From positions 62,001 through 126,000 of the forward strand of contig JAVJVK010000007.1 in NCBI GenBank assembly GCA_040221175.1: DNA of 64,000 nt. Reading direction: 5' to 3'. The notes beneath the pieces are model-generated. The model was not told where the DNA came from and ran no database searches. It worked only from the letters and a program-made list of their open reading frames with translations. Each line of letters opens with the position of its first letter. Within the stretch, counting starts at the first letter, position 1. The position numbers and the translations under genes were made by a program. Positions 29,501 through 38,104 of this stretch are shown here, piece after piece. This DNA comes from Phycisphaerales bacterium (lineage in GTDB: Bacteria; Planctomycetota; Phycisphaerae; Phycisphaerales; UBA1924).

Positions 29501-29566
29501 GGGGCATGGTTGGCCGCCGGAGCCGGCGGCATCGCCACGTTCGGAGCCCACCGCGCCACGGCGCGC

Positions 29567-30904
29567 TTACGGGCAGCCGATCGCGAACGCGCTCTGGAAC
29601 GCCAGGAAGTCGAACAGGGTCAGGCTACCGTCGCCGTCGAAGTCGGCGGCCGGATCCCCGGTGGCGAACAGGCTCTGGAACGCCAGGAAGTCGAACAGGG
29701 TGAGCATGCCGTCGCCGTCCAGGTCGGCCGGGCACGAGGCGCCGCCGCACTCGTTGAGGAACACGCCCACGGTGTCCGTGTTGACGCCCGCCACGGCCAG
29801 GTCGTTGTCGCCGTCGCCATCCAGGTCGCCGAGCGCCGCGGCCGTGTTCGAGTCGCCGGTGAAGTACCGCGCCTCGGCGGCGAACGTGCCATCGCCGTTA
29901 TTGACCAGCACGCTGAGCCGGGCGTCCGAGTCGGCGACCGCCACGACGAGGTCGGGAGCGCCATCGCCGTTGAGGTCGCCGATGGCCACCGCCTGGGCGA
30001 ACCCGGTCACGTCGTAGGACTCCTCGGCGCTGAAGGTGCCGTCGCCGTTGTTGCGAAGCACGCTGGCGTTGCCGGTAATCGCGCTGCCGGCGTTGGCCAC
30101 GGCCAGGTCGTCGTCGCCGTCGCCATCGATGTCGCCGAGCGCCACGAACTGGGCGGCGAACTCCAGGCTGTATGGAACCTCGCGGGCGAACGAGCCGTCG
30201 CCGTTGTTGGCCAGCACCGAAACCTGGCCGCCGCCGATGACCTGGACGGCCAGGTCGACGTCGCCGTCGCCGTCCACGTCGCCGGTCGCGATGGCGCGCG
30301 AGCCGATGCCTCCGACGCTGTACGTCGACTCGGGCCCGAACGTGCCATCGCCGTTGTTCAGCAGCACGCCCACGCCGCCGCCGAAGAACTTGCCCACCGC
30401 CAGGTCGGCGTCGCCGTCGCCGTCCAGGTCGTCGATCGCGACGAACTGGGGCGAGATCGCGCTGTACGCAACCTGGGGCGCGAAGGTGCCGTCGCCGTTG
30501 TTCATCAGCACGCTGACGTTGTTGCCGCCCAGGTTCGACACGGCCACGTCGTTGTCGCCGTCGCCGTCCAGGTCGCCGATGGCCGCCCAGAAGGCGCTCA
30601 GGCCGGTGGCGTACGCCACCCCATCGGCGAAGGTGCCGTCGCCGCTATTGAGCAGCACGCTGGCGTCGCCGCTATCGCGGTTGGCGGTAACCAGGTCGTT
30701 GTCGCCGTCGCCGTCCAGGTCGCCGATGGCCACCGACAGCGGGTAGTCGCCCACGCCGTAGCTCGCGACGGGCGCGAAGATCTCGCCGGGGTCGCAGTCC
30801 TGGGCCAGCGCGGGGGCGCCCAGCAAGGCGGCGGCCGCCGCAACGAGCACGGCGGGCGCGGCGGGCACGGGATGGGTCGTGGTCTGGGGCTTGGTCTTGG
30901 TCAC
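29567..30904 (-). CDS. Secreted FG-GAP/VCBS repeat protein with GC-type dockerin tail
   Basis: The 445-residue product starts at GTG 30904, preceded by AGGAGAG, and has a signal peptide ending GAPALAQ. Its body is about seven repeats of 45 residues, each with an IGDLDGDGDNDLAVA-type calcium loop and a VLLNNGDGTF ending, the FG-GAP/VCBS propeller pattern. The tail has two dockerin loops (DLDGDGMLTLFDFLAFQ and ADFDGDGSLTLFDFLAFQ) and ends Gly-Cys-Pro. The repeats are very uniform, suggesting recent expansion. The upstream side is the 640-bp gap that holds array C. Confidence 0.85.
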   Translation of the reverse strand: MTKTKPQTTTHPVPAAPAVLVAAAAALLGAPALAQDCDPGEIFAPVASYGVGDYPLSVAIGDLDGDGDNDLVTANRDSGDASVLLNSGDGTFADGVAYATGLSAFWAAIGDLDGDGDNDVAVSNLGGNNVSVLMNNGDGTFAPQVAYSAISPQFVAIDDLDGDGDADLAVGKFFGGGVGVLLNNGDGTFGPESTYSVGGIGSRAIATGDVDGDGDVDLAVQVIGGGQVSVLANNGDGSFAREVPYSLEFAAQFVALGDIDGDGDDDLAVANAGSAITGNASVLRNNGDGTFSAEESYDVTGFAQAVAIGDLNGDGAPDLVVAVADSDARLSVLVNNGDGTFAAEARYFTGDSNTAAALGDLDGDGDNDLAVAGVNTDTVGVFLNECGGASCPADLDGDGMLTLFDFLAFQSLFATGDPAADFDGDGSLTLFDFLAFQSAFAIGCP

Positions 30905-31081
30905 GGCTCTCTCCTGCGGCCTCCGGGTCTCGCGAACGAAGCGCAGGACACGGGCGCAGGGAAATGGCCGGAGGCCACCGGTGCACGTTCCACGCCCCCA
31001 CGCCGGAACACGCCACGCCCGCATGCTACCAGAAACGCCCCGCTCGTGCAAGGAAATCTTCCGGCCGCCGCAACGCGACGG

Positions 31082-31270
31082 GAGGCCATCGGTGTCGGTG
31101 GGGAGGCCGCGGGGCTCGCCAAGGAGGCCGCCGGGCCATCCTGCGAGGCCGACGGGCTCCGCGGTGAGGCCGCCGGGCTCTCCGACGAGGCCGCCGGGCT
31201 TCACGGGGAGGCCGTTGGGCTCTCCGTGGAGGCGGCCATGCTCCACGGGGAGTCGCTTCTCGGGCCTGTG
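31082..31270. repeat. 21-bp tandem array C (nine units)
   Basis: Nine 21-bp units start at 31082 and each opens with GAGG or GAGT; the consensus is GAGGCCGCCGGG followed by CTCTCCGAC. No unit breaks register. The array lies in the divergent gap between the FG-GAP gene (start 30904) and the FN3 paralogue (start 31545). Open frames through it arise from the period. The rest of the gap holds an A-rich tract at 31384-31395, two AAGTCGCCC copies, and the conserved element at 31397-31443; I see no gene. Confidence 0.85.
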
Positions 31271-31396
31271 CAGAACCCGAAAACGCCGGTCGATGCTGGG
31301 AAAACCGGCCGCGCGGCGGCAGGGGCGTGCGACGCGGCCCGGCCGGGCCCGGGCGATGCGAGCCTAAAACCCGGCCACGCCCCAAACAAAAAAAAG

Positions 31397-31443
31397 TCGC
31401 CCGATTTTCCGTTCTTGGACTGAAGTCGCCCTCGGGGACCGCC
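31397..31443 (+). promoter_or_regulatory. Element shared with the upstream region of the paralogue at 13830
   Basis: TCGCCCGAT...CTTGGACTGAAGTCGCCCT...ACCGCC matches 13703-13747 base for base over most of its length, although the coding genes have diverged strongly. This suggests functional conservation as a promoter or operator. Confidence 0.55.
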
Positions 31444-31544
31444 GACCTTAGGTCTGGGCCGCCGCGGCACGCGTCGCGGGGCCCGGGACCGATCGGGATG
31501 GCGAACTTGCATCCGGCCCGATCATAAGAAAGGCGGAACGCATC

Positions 31545-32255
31545 ATGTCTGGACAACGCACGACCGTGCCCGGCGGCGACCGGGCGTCCCTCCAGTTCAC
31601 CGAGGCCCGTAAGCAATTGTGGACCGACAACGCCGCGCTCATCGGGCTTGCTCCCGAGGACGCCGCGGCGCTGGTCGCCTCCAGCGGATCGGCCCAGAGT
31701 GCACTGGATTCCCGCGTCGCGGCGGTCAACGCGGCCAAGGCCGCCACCGTCACGTGGCACACCGCGGCCGAGGAGAACCGCAGCCTGGCCCAGGACCTCG
31801 TTCGCAAGATCCGCGGCTTCGCCGTGCAGCAAGCCGATCCCGACGCGGTCTACGCCGCGGCCCAGATCGACCCGCCCAAGACCCCCGGCGAGCTGCCCGA
31901 GCCCGCCGTGCCCACCGACCTCAAGGTAACATTGGACACCGAGGGCCGGGCCGTTCTTACGTTCGAGTCCACCCGCTACGGCGGGACGACGTGGCGCATC
32001 CAGCGCCGCGTGGTGACCAGCCAGGGCGCCATCACGCCCTGGGCCTCGGTCGACTGGGTCTACGAGCGCAAGTTCGTCGACCAGGCCACCCCCAGCGGCG
32101 TGGCGGGCGTGCACTACCGCGTCCGGGCCGAGCGCCCCAGCGGCATCAGCGCCTTCTCGACGCCCGTCGCCCTGCCCTTCGGGGCCGGCGGGAATCAGCA
32201 GGCAACCGCGGGCGCCATCGCGCCCACGGAAACCAGCGGCAAGGAAGCCGGCTGA
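31545..32255 (+). CDS. Helical plus fibronectin-III-like protein, paralogue of 13830-14543
   Basis: The 236-residue protein has no signal peptide. Residues 1-110 are helical (SALDSRVAAVNAAKAATV), a Pro-rich linker follows (DPPKTPGELPEPAVPT), then an FN3-like domain: RAVLTFESTRYGGTTWRIQR, PWASVDWVYERKFVDQATP and HYRVRAERPSGISAFST. Domain order, lengths and linker match the protein at 13830, so the two are paralogues. ATG 31545 has GAAAGG upstream. Array D begins on the base after its stop codon. Function unknown. Confidence 0.7.
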   Translation: MSGQRTTVPGGDRASLQFTEARKQLWTDNAALIGLAPEDAAALVASSGSAQSALDSRVAAVNAAKAATVTWHTAAEENRSLAQDLVRKIRGFAVQQADPDAVYAAAQIDPPKTPGELPEPAVPTDLKVTLDTEGRAVLTFESTRYGGTTWRIQRRVVTSQGAITPWASVDWVYERKFVDQATPSGVAGVHYRVRAERPSGISAFSTPVALPFGAGGNQQATAGAIAPTETSGKEAG

Positions 32256-32318
32256 GCCGCTCCGCGGCGGGGCCCGGGCGCTCCGCGGCGGGGCCCAGAC
32301 GCTCCGCGGGGGGGTCTC
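32256..32318. repeat. 21-bp tandem array D (three units)
   Basis: Three 21-bp units run at 32256, 32277 and 32298-32318, containing CGCTCCGCGGCGGGGCCC; rotated, they match array B at about 18 of 21 positions. The array starts directly after the FN3 gene and lies upstream of ogt. Confidence 0.75.
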
Positions 32319-32433
32319 TTCCCCCGTGCCATGGACAACCACGAGACGGGCGATGGGCCGGGGTGCGTATTCCCCCGGCCCGTTGTCCGTGGCCGGGCCG
32401 CCATCGGCCCCATCGCGGGCCCGTTTGACAGGC

Positions 32434-32439
32434 TACTGT
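32434..32439 (+). promoter_or_regulatory. Probable -10 box for leaderless ogt transcript
   Basis: TACTGT is followed by five bases and then ATG 32445; no ribosome site is visible. Confidence 0.4.
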
Positions 32440-32444
32440 TCGGT

Positions 32445-33011
32445 ATGGCCACCGAAGCCGCCACCCTGACGACCACGACCATTCCCAGCCCCGTGGGCGA
32501 GCTGACCCTCGCCTCGATCACGGACCTGGATGGTCCCCGCGTGTGCCTGGTCGAGTTCGGCCACCGGCAGGGGGCGGCCCTGGACGCCCTGGCCACCATG
32601 TTCGATGCGCAGGTGCGGCCCAGCGTCGACCCGCCCGAGTGCCCGGCGCTGGCCCTGCTCATCCGGGAATTGACCGCCTACTTCGTGGGCGACCTGAAGC
32701 AATTCACCGTGCCCCTCGAGCTCGCCGGCACGGCCTTCCAGACCAGCGTGTGGAACGCCCTGCTGGCGATCCCCTACGGCACGACCGTCGGCTACGGCGA
32801 CCTCGCCCGCATGATCGGCAAGGACGCGGGGGCCAGCCGGGCCGTGGGCGCGGCCAACGGGGCGAATCGGCTGGCGATCGTCGTGCCGTGCCACCGGGTG
32901 GTCGCCGCCGATGGCAGTTTGCATGGCTACGGCGGGGGCCTGGAGCGCAAGCGCTGGCTGCTGGACCACGAGCGGACCGTCGCCGGCGGGCTGTTCGCCA
33001 CGGCCGGATAG
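32445..33011 (+). CDS. ogt: Methylated-DNA--protein-cysteine methyltransferase
   Basis: The 188-residue protein has the acceptor-cysteine motif IVVPCHRVVAADG and the DNA-binding segment FQTSVWNALLAIPYGTTVGY near residues 107-126, with an N-terminal ribonuclease-H-like domain. It transfers the methyl group from O6-methylguanine to its own cysteine as a suicide repair step. The ATG at 32445 gives the normal length. An in-frame ATG at 32331 would add a tail encoded by repeat-rich DNA and is rejected. Confidence 0.93.
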   Translation: MATEAATLTTTTIPSPVGELTLASITDLDGPRVCLVEFGHRQGAALDALATMFDAQVRPSVDPPECPALALLIRELTAYFVGDLKQFTVPLELAGTAFQTSVWNALLAIPYGTTVGYGDLARMIGKDAGASRAVGAANGANRLAIVVPCHRVVAADGSLHGYGGGLERKRWLLDHERTVAGGLFATAG

Positions 33012-33059
33012 CCGCCATTTGTAGAGCCCGCCGCGCGAATCGGCCGTTAGACCCTTCGC

Positions 33060-34037
33060 ATGCGCGTGACGGCGATCATCCCGAGCCGGGGCGGGGCCGA
33101 TGGGGCCCTGGCCCGCTGCATCGCCTCGCTGCTGGCCGAGCGCGACGCGAAGCTGGCCATCGTGGCGAGCATCGACGGCCCCGACGCCCCGGCCGACCTG
33201 GCGCCCTTCGCCCGCGACGGCTCGGTCACGATCGTGACCGGCGAGCCCGCGGGCCCCGCCGCCGCCCGCAATCGGGGTCTCGAGGTCGCCGACGGCCAGC
33301 TCGTGCTCTTCCTCAACGACGACGTCGTGCCCTGCCCGCGGCTCATCGATCACCACCGGGCCGCCCACCGCGACGGGGCGCCCAAGCTCGTCCTGGGCGA
33401 TGCCCCCTTCGCCGTGCCCACCGACGACCGCGTGCTCGACCGCATGACCCGCGAGACGGCGCTGCTGTTCTTCTACAGCGACATGAACGGCGTCGAGCGC
33501 GACCGCGACTGGGGCTTCCGCCACGCGTGGACGCTCAATCTCTCGGTGCCGCGCTCGATCTGCGCCGCGTTCGATGACGGCCTGGCGCATCCGATGTTCG
33601 ACGACCTGGAGTGGGCCTACCGCGTCACGACCGAGCACCGCGCCCCCGTGCTCTACCGCCCCGAGGCGAGCGCGACGCACCACCACCGCTACGAGCCCGG
33701 GCAGATCCTCGCCCGCGAGGCGCTGCTGGGCCACCAGGCGTTGCAACTGCACCGCGTCAACGAGGCGTGCGCTTCGGCGGTGTTCGGTGATCGCTTCGAC
33801 GGCTCCACCCAGTCCATCGAGGACGCCCGCGCGCTCATGACCGACGACGCCATCGACGCGTACGCGCGGTTCGAGGCCATCGCCCGCAAGCCGGTCTTCA
33901 GCACCAACATCCGCGAGCTGTTCGCCAGCGCCCGCGGCTGGCGGATGGCCGCCCGCGCCGCCGGCTTCCTCGCGGCCGTCCGCAGCGCGCCGCCCCCCAG
34001 GGCCGGTCAGGTCTTCGCCGCCCCCGCGAGCGCCTGA
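33060..34037 (+). CDS. Family 2 glycosyltransferase
   Basis: The 325-residue protein begins MRVTAIIPSRGG, the GT-A nucleotide-binding start, followed by AAARNRGLEVADGQLVLFLN with the metal-binding acidic motif NDDVVP near residue 93. The region FDDLEWAYRVTTEHRAPVLY corresponds to the acceptor/catalytic ED motif. It transfers a sugar from a nucleotide donor, probably to a surface glycan. It precedes a GT-B-like protein by three bases (stop then GTG) and lies beside two more carbohydrate or methyl transferases. Confidence 0.85.
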   Translation: MRVTAIIPSRGGADGALARCIASLLAERDAKLAIVASIDGPDAPADLAPFARDGSVTIVTGEPAGPAAARNRGLEVADGQLVLFLNDDVVPCPRLIDHHRAAHRDGAPKLVLGDAPFAVPTDDRVLDRMTRETALLFFYSDMNGVERDRDWGFRHAWTLNLSVPRSICAAFDDGLAHPMFDDLEWAYRVTTEHRAPVLYRPEASATHHHRYEPGQILAREALLGHQALQLHRVNEACASAVFGDRFDGSTQSIEDARALMTDDAIDAYARFEAIARKPVFSTNIRELFASARGWRMAARAAGFLAAVRSAPPPRAGQVFAAPASA

Positions 34038-34040
34038 GCC

Positions 34041-36071
34041 GTGGCCGCGCGCTCGGGCCAGATCGTCCTGTTCGCCAGCCGCCGCCCGCTCGACCAGTTC
34101 GCCGGCGTGCCCGACGCACTGAACGCACGCGGCGTCGAGGTGTTGTATGAACGCCTCTGGGATCGAGAGATGCGCTTCGGGCACCACGCGATCACTGAGG
34201 TACTCGAGGGCGCCCGCGCGATCGCCTTCGCCGACCTGAGCCACAACGCCCACCTGGCCCCCACGCGCCTCGCGCGAGAGATGGGCATCCCCACGGTGCT
34301 GCTGGTCGACGGCATCGTCGAGCACGCCGCGACGATGCGCAACCCCTGGCTGGGCCCCGACCACCTCCAGCGAACCCCCCACGACCGCGTGCTGGCGATG
34401 GGCCCGCTGCAGGCCCACATCCTCGCCGACCTGGGCAACGCCGTTGCAACCACGGGGTTGCCGCGGCTGGACGGCTTCGAGGCCCAACTCGCCGACGCAC
34501 GTACCCGCACCGAGCCAAACCAGTGGCTCCTGGTCGCCACCGCACTGACGCCCGCGATGGACGACGACGCCCTCGCCCGCGTGCGCACGATGTTGCACGA
34601 GCTGCGCGATCAGGTTCGAGCCCGCCACCTGCCCATCCGCTGGCGCATCGACGCCGCGCTCACGCATGACCTGAACGTACCACGCGACACCGCACCGCTC
34701 ACCGAATCCCTCGCCGGCGCCCGCGCCACCATCACCACCGCGAGCACGCTGGCCGTCGAATCCATGCTCGCCGGCGTGCCTACCGCGATCGCCCACCCCC
34801 ACCCCTGGCCGCTGTGGGTCCCCGCGGCGTGGATCTGGGCCGACGCGCTGGACGACTCGGTGATCGCGGACCTGCCCATCGAGCACATGCGCACCGTCGC
34901 CGGCACGCTCGACGCGCTCCTGGCCGATCCCGACCTGGAACGCCAACGCACCATCCTCGCGCAGCTCCACACGCCGGACGCCGGGGCGAACGTCGCGCAC
35001 GAACTGGTGAACGCGCGCCGGACCGGCAACACCAACCCCGTCGCCTCCATGGCCCGCGTACGCGTCGCGCCCGCTCCGTGCGAGACGCTCTACCTCGCCC
35101 TCTGCGACCACGAGCAACCGCGCCCGCCGATGGTCGACGCCGCGCTCGCCGCGATGCGCACGCGCCCGCGCGATCATCTGCTGTGCATCGGGCTGAGCCC
35201 CCTGAACTTCGCCGACGCCCGCACGCCCGCGCTGCACCACCCACGCGCCCGTGAGGTCGTGCCCGACCCCACGCTCGCCATGCACGAGCGTGCACAGGCA
35301 ATCCTCGAGGCCGCCCTCCTGCTCGCGCCCACGCAGATCACCTTCGACGACGACTGCGCCCTGCCCCTGGCCGCGCAGCTCGCTGCCCGTGGCGTGCGCT
35401 GCGACGACTCCCGCCTGGCCCAGCGCACCGACCACGCCGTTCGATCCATCGAGCGGTGGCCCTGGGCGCCGCGCTGGCCCGACGACGAGACCGCCGCCGA
35501 CACATGGTTCGAGCGCGAGCTGCGACACGCCGGCTACGAGCGCATCGCTCTCGATGCACCAGGTACCGAGTGCGACGCCGTGCTCGTGCGCGCCGCCGCG
35601 CCGCGCCCGGACCCGGCGCTCGTCCAGCAATGGCGCGATCGCGGCCTGGGCGTCGCCGTCTCGCCCAACGGTCTGGTCGAAGCCGGGGTGTACGCGGCCC
35701 AGCGCGCCATCGATCGCTTGGCCGCCCAAGGTTGCACCCGCATTGCCGTCGTCGCCCACGACCAACGCACCCCCGTGCTCATCGCCCCCATCCGTCACGG
35801 CGCCCCCATCGTCGGCTGGATCGACGACGGCGCCATCGAACCAACGACCCACGTTGGCCTGCCCGCACACGCCTTCCACGCCGGCATCGATCGCCTGCGG
35901 CCAGACGCGCTGCTCGCGTTGCACGAGCGCGACCTGCCGCGCTACCGCGCCACCGGCCTGCCGACAGAACTGGTTGATCTATCGGAAGCTGCCGCGCACC
36001 AGCTCGACCACGTCGTGCGCGAAGCGATCCATCCCGAAACGCTCGCGCGCCCGCGCGCCCATGGCCGTTGA
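34041..36071 (+). CDS. Large GT-B-like protein of a surface-glycan cluster
   Basis: The 676-residue protein starts at GTG 34041, three bases after the GT2 stop codon, and is translationally coupled to it. The N-terminal 300 residues look like a GT-B fold (FADLSHNAHLAPTRLAREMG, GPLQAHILADLGNAV then TTGLPRLDG, TTASTLAVESMLAGVPTAIA), comparable to polysialyl/CDP-glycerol-type transferases. The C-terminal half is a second alpha/beta region (RIAVVAHDQRTPVLIAPIRH). No precise family is assigned. Its last 93 bases overlap the end of the convergent gene at 35979, an unusually long convergent overlap. Confidence 0.55.
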   Translation: MAARSGQIVLFASRRPLDQFAGVPDALNARGVEVLYERLWDREMRFGHHAITEVLEGARAIAFADLSHNAHLAPTRLAREMGIPTVLLVDGIVEHAATMRNPWLGPDHLQRTPHDRVLAMGPLQAHILADLGNAVATTGLPRLDGFEAQLADARTRTEPNQWLLVATALTPAMDDDALARVRTMLHELRDQVRARHLPIRWRIDAALTHDLNVPRDTAPLTESLAGARATITTASTLAVESMLAGVPTAIAHPHPWPLWVPAAWIWADALDDSVIADLPIEHMRTVAGTLDALLADPDLERQRTILAQLHTPDAGANVAHELVNARRTGNTNPVASMARVRVAPAPCETLYLALCDHEQPRPPMVDAALAAMRTRPRDHLLCIGLSPLNFADARTPALHHPRAREVVPDPTLAMHERAQAILEAALLLAPTQITFDDDCALPLAAQLAARGVRCDDSRLAQRTDHAVRSIERWPWAPRWPDDETAADTWFERELRHAGYERIALDAPGTECDAVLVRAAAPRPDPALVQQWRDRGLGVAVSPNGLVEAGVYAAQRAIDRLAAQGCTRIAVVAHDQRTPVLIAPIRHGAPIVGWIDDGAIEPTTHVGLPAHAFHAGIDRLRPDALLALHERDLPRYRATGLPTELVDLSEAAAHQLDHVVREAIHPETLARPRAHGR

Positions 36072-38057
36072 CCAGCCGGCGCGCCACGCCGGATCCATCG
36101 ACCGCTCGACGATCGCTTCAAGCTCCGCCTCGCTGGCAAAGCCCACCGTGCCCACGTCGATGAGCGGCCACGCCGGGTCTTCATGCGGCAACCTGGGCTT
36201 GCCCAGCGGGCAGTCCTTGAGGATCGCCATCTCTCGATGCGTCGGGCCGACCATGCCGCCCTCGCCGAGCACCAGCCCGCAGCGCCCCCACAGCGCCGCG
36301 ACGCGCATGAGTCCGGCGTGGTTGGCGATGGCGTAGAGCGGCCGGCCATCGTCGCTCTGGCCATCGGGCTCGACCGCGCCCACCATCGCGTTGAGCTGGT
36401 ACCAGCGCGCGCGATCCAGGTCTTCGAACGTGCAACGCACGATGGGCAGCCCGCCGCTCATCGCCGCCTCGGCCACGCGCTGGTGGTTCTGGCCGCGCAC
36501 CGAGGCGTGGATCGTCACGCCCGCCAGTTGGTAGGCAGCACGCAGCTCTTCGCCGTGCGTCAACTCCCCCCGCGCATGCGCCGCAAGTTCGGGATGATCG
36601 TCCCAGCCCTTGCCGTACAGGTGCAACCGCCAGCCGCGTTGCCCGCACACGCTGGCCGCCCACCGCGCCGCCTGCTGGCGGAAGTGCAGGTCGGCCAGCG
36701 GATAGGCGATCTGCTGCAGCAGGCCCTCGACCATCGCGCCGGCCGGCGGGCGCGTGCTGCTCGCCCGCAGCGCCGCCTCACACTCGACGCGCAGCTCGTG
36801 CACGAGCCATCGCTGCTGCGCTTCCGATCGCGACATGGCCTCCGGAACGCGTTCTTCCAACTCCAGGATGGCCCGGCCGTACGCGCTCGCTGCGCCGCCC
36901 TGGTCGTATACGCGACGAACGTATTGCGCCGGCGGCTCGCTGTGCCGCGTCATGAGCGCCACGTCGCAGCGAAGGTGCTCATGCCCGCCAGCCATCGCCC
37001 CACCATGGAACTTGGTTGGCGAGACGGGGTTCAGCCAGCCCAGCATGCGCTCCTCGGGCACGCCCAGGCGATCGCGCAGCTCGGGATAGAGCATGCCGAC
37101 CACGAAGTCCCGCGGGCCGCTCCGCGCAAGCTGGCCGCCCATGAAGTAGTGGCCCATCGCATCCTGCGACCACGTCACGACCGGCACGTGCGGCGGCACG
37201 ACCGGCCCCAGGTGCGGGCGCAGGTAATTCAGCAGCACCACGCCGTCGGGCTCGAAGTCGATGATTGCCCGCGTGTAGTGCAGCTGGGTCTGCTTGGTAT
37301 GGTCATCCGGCTCGACCAGCAGCCGGGCGTCGTGGCCCGATGAATTGAGCGCCTCGACGAAGTCGGCCGCCGAGGGCCACATGTACGTCGAATAGCGCGA
37401 CGTGGTGACGAGAAGCCGAAGCGACTCGGCCGTGCGCCAGCGTTCGGCGATGGCCGTCCGCTTCTCGCGGCTGTTGGCCCACTGGCGGAGCGTGGCGCCG
37501 TGCTCTCGCATAACCGCCTGCTGGCGCGCGTGGGCCTCGCCCAGCAGCTTCGCCACGCCGGCGGCCGCGCCTCCGGACGCCCCGTTGTCGATGACGCTCT
37601 TGGGCAGGGGGTTGTCCACGTGCTCGACGAGCCAACGCTCCAGCCGCTCCATCGCCGCCGGGCCCACGAACCACTCGACGCCGGGCGCCGCGAGCAGGTC
37701 GCGTGCCGCGGTTTCCCCCAGCCGCGCGAGTCCGGCCAGCGCCGCCTCGGCCCTGGGCTCGATCACCATCACCCGGGGCAGGTATTGCAGCGAGCCGGTG
37801 CGCTCGGTAATCGCCCGCGCAATCAGCTCGATCGACGTGGCCCCCACGATGACCACCGGCGGTGCGAAGAGATCTTCCGGCGGCCAGATCGCGCCGCCCC
37901 GGGGCGTGGGCAGGGTTTCCGCGAGCAACGGACCCACGCCCTCCAGCACGCCGCCGGTCAGGTCCCACGCCCGCTGCGCCTCGGGCCACAGCGCGGCGGC
38001 GGCCTGGAGTGCCGGGCCGGAACCTGCGGGCGCACGGACAGCGGGGAGTGCGGACAT
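35979..38057 (-). CDS. CgeB-like glycosyltransferase-family protein
   Basis: The 692-residue protein has an N-terminal half of unknown fold and a C-terminal GT-B-type half. It contains LHLYGKGWDDHPELAAHARG, a segment with ELRAAYQLAGVTIHAS, and QRVAEAAMSGGLPIVRC, which matches the CgeB/DUF3880-type glycosyltransferases that decorate surface structures. It ends in the SMDPAWRAGWSTAMGARAR region typical of such proteins. The end overlaps the rightward gene ending at 36071 by 93 bases. It is divergent from the methyltransferase at 38105 with a 47-bp gap. Confidence 0.65.
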   Translation of the reverse strand: MSALPAVRAPAGSGPALQAAAALWPEAQRAWDLTGGVLEGVGPLLAETLPTPRGGAIWPPEDLFAPPVVIVGATSIELIARAITERTGSLQYLPRVMVIEPRAEAALAGLARLGETAARDLLAAPGVEWFVGPAAMERLERWLVEHVDNPLPKSVIDNGASGGAAAGVAKLLGEAHARQQAVMREHGATLRQWANSREKRTAIAERWRTAESLRLLVTTSRYSTYMWPSAADFVEALNSSGHDARLLVEPDDHTKQTQLHYTRAIIDFEPDGVVLLNYLRPHLGPVVPPHVPVVTWSQDAMGHYFMGGQLARSGPRDFVVGMLYPELRDRLGVPEERMLGWLNPVSPTKFHGGAMAGGHEHLRCDVALMTRHSEPPAQYVRRVYDQGGAASAYGRAILELEERVPEAMSRSEAQQRWLVHELRVECEAALRASSTRPPAGAMVEGLLQQIAYPLADLHFRQQAARWAASVCGQRGWRLHLYGKGWDDHPELAAHARGELTHGEELRAAYQLAGVTIHASVRGQNHQRVAEAAMSGGLPIVRCTFEDLDRARWYQLNAMVGAVEPDGQSDDGRPLYAIANHAGLMRVAALWGRCGLVLGEGGMVGPTHREMAILKDCPLGKPRLPHEDPAWPLIDVGTVGFASEAELEAIVERSMDPAWRAGWSTAMGARARERFGMDRFAHDVVELVRGSFR

Positions 38058-38104
38058 GCCCCGTCCATCGGCCCCGCGTTCGTGCCAGCACCAGAAGATG
38101 GCCG

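Noticed and set aside
32433-35924. A 1,163-residue open frame on the minus strand
   Set aside because: It is antisense to ogt and the glycosyltransferases, which have clear family motifs. It has no domain pattern.
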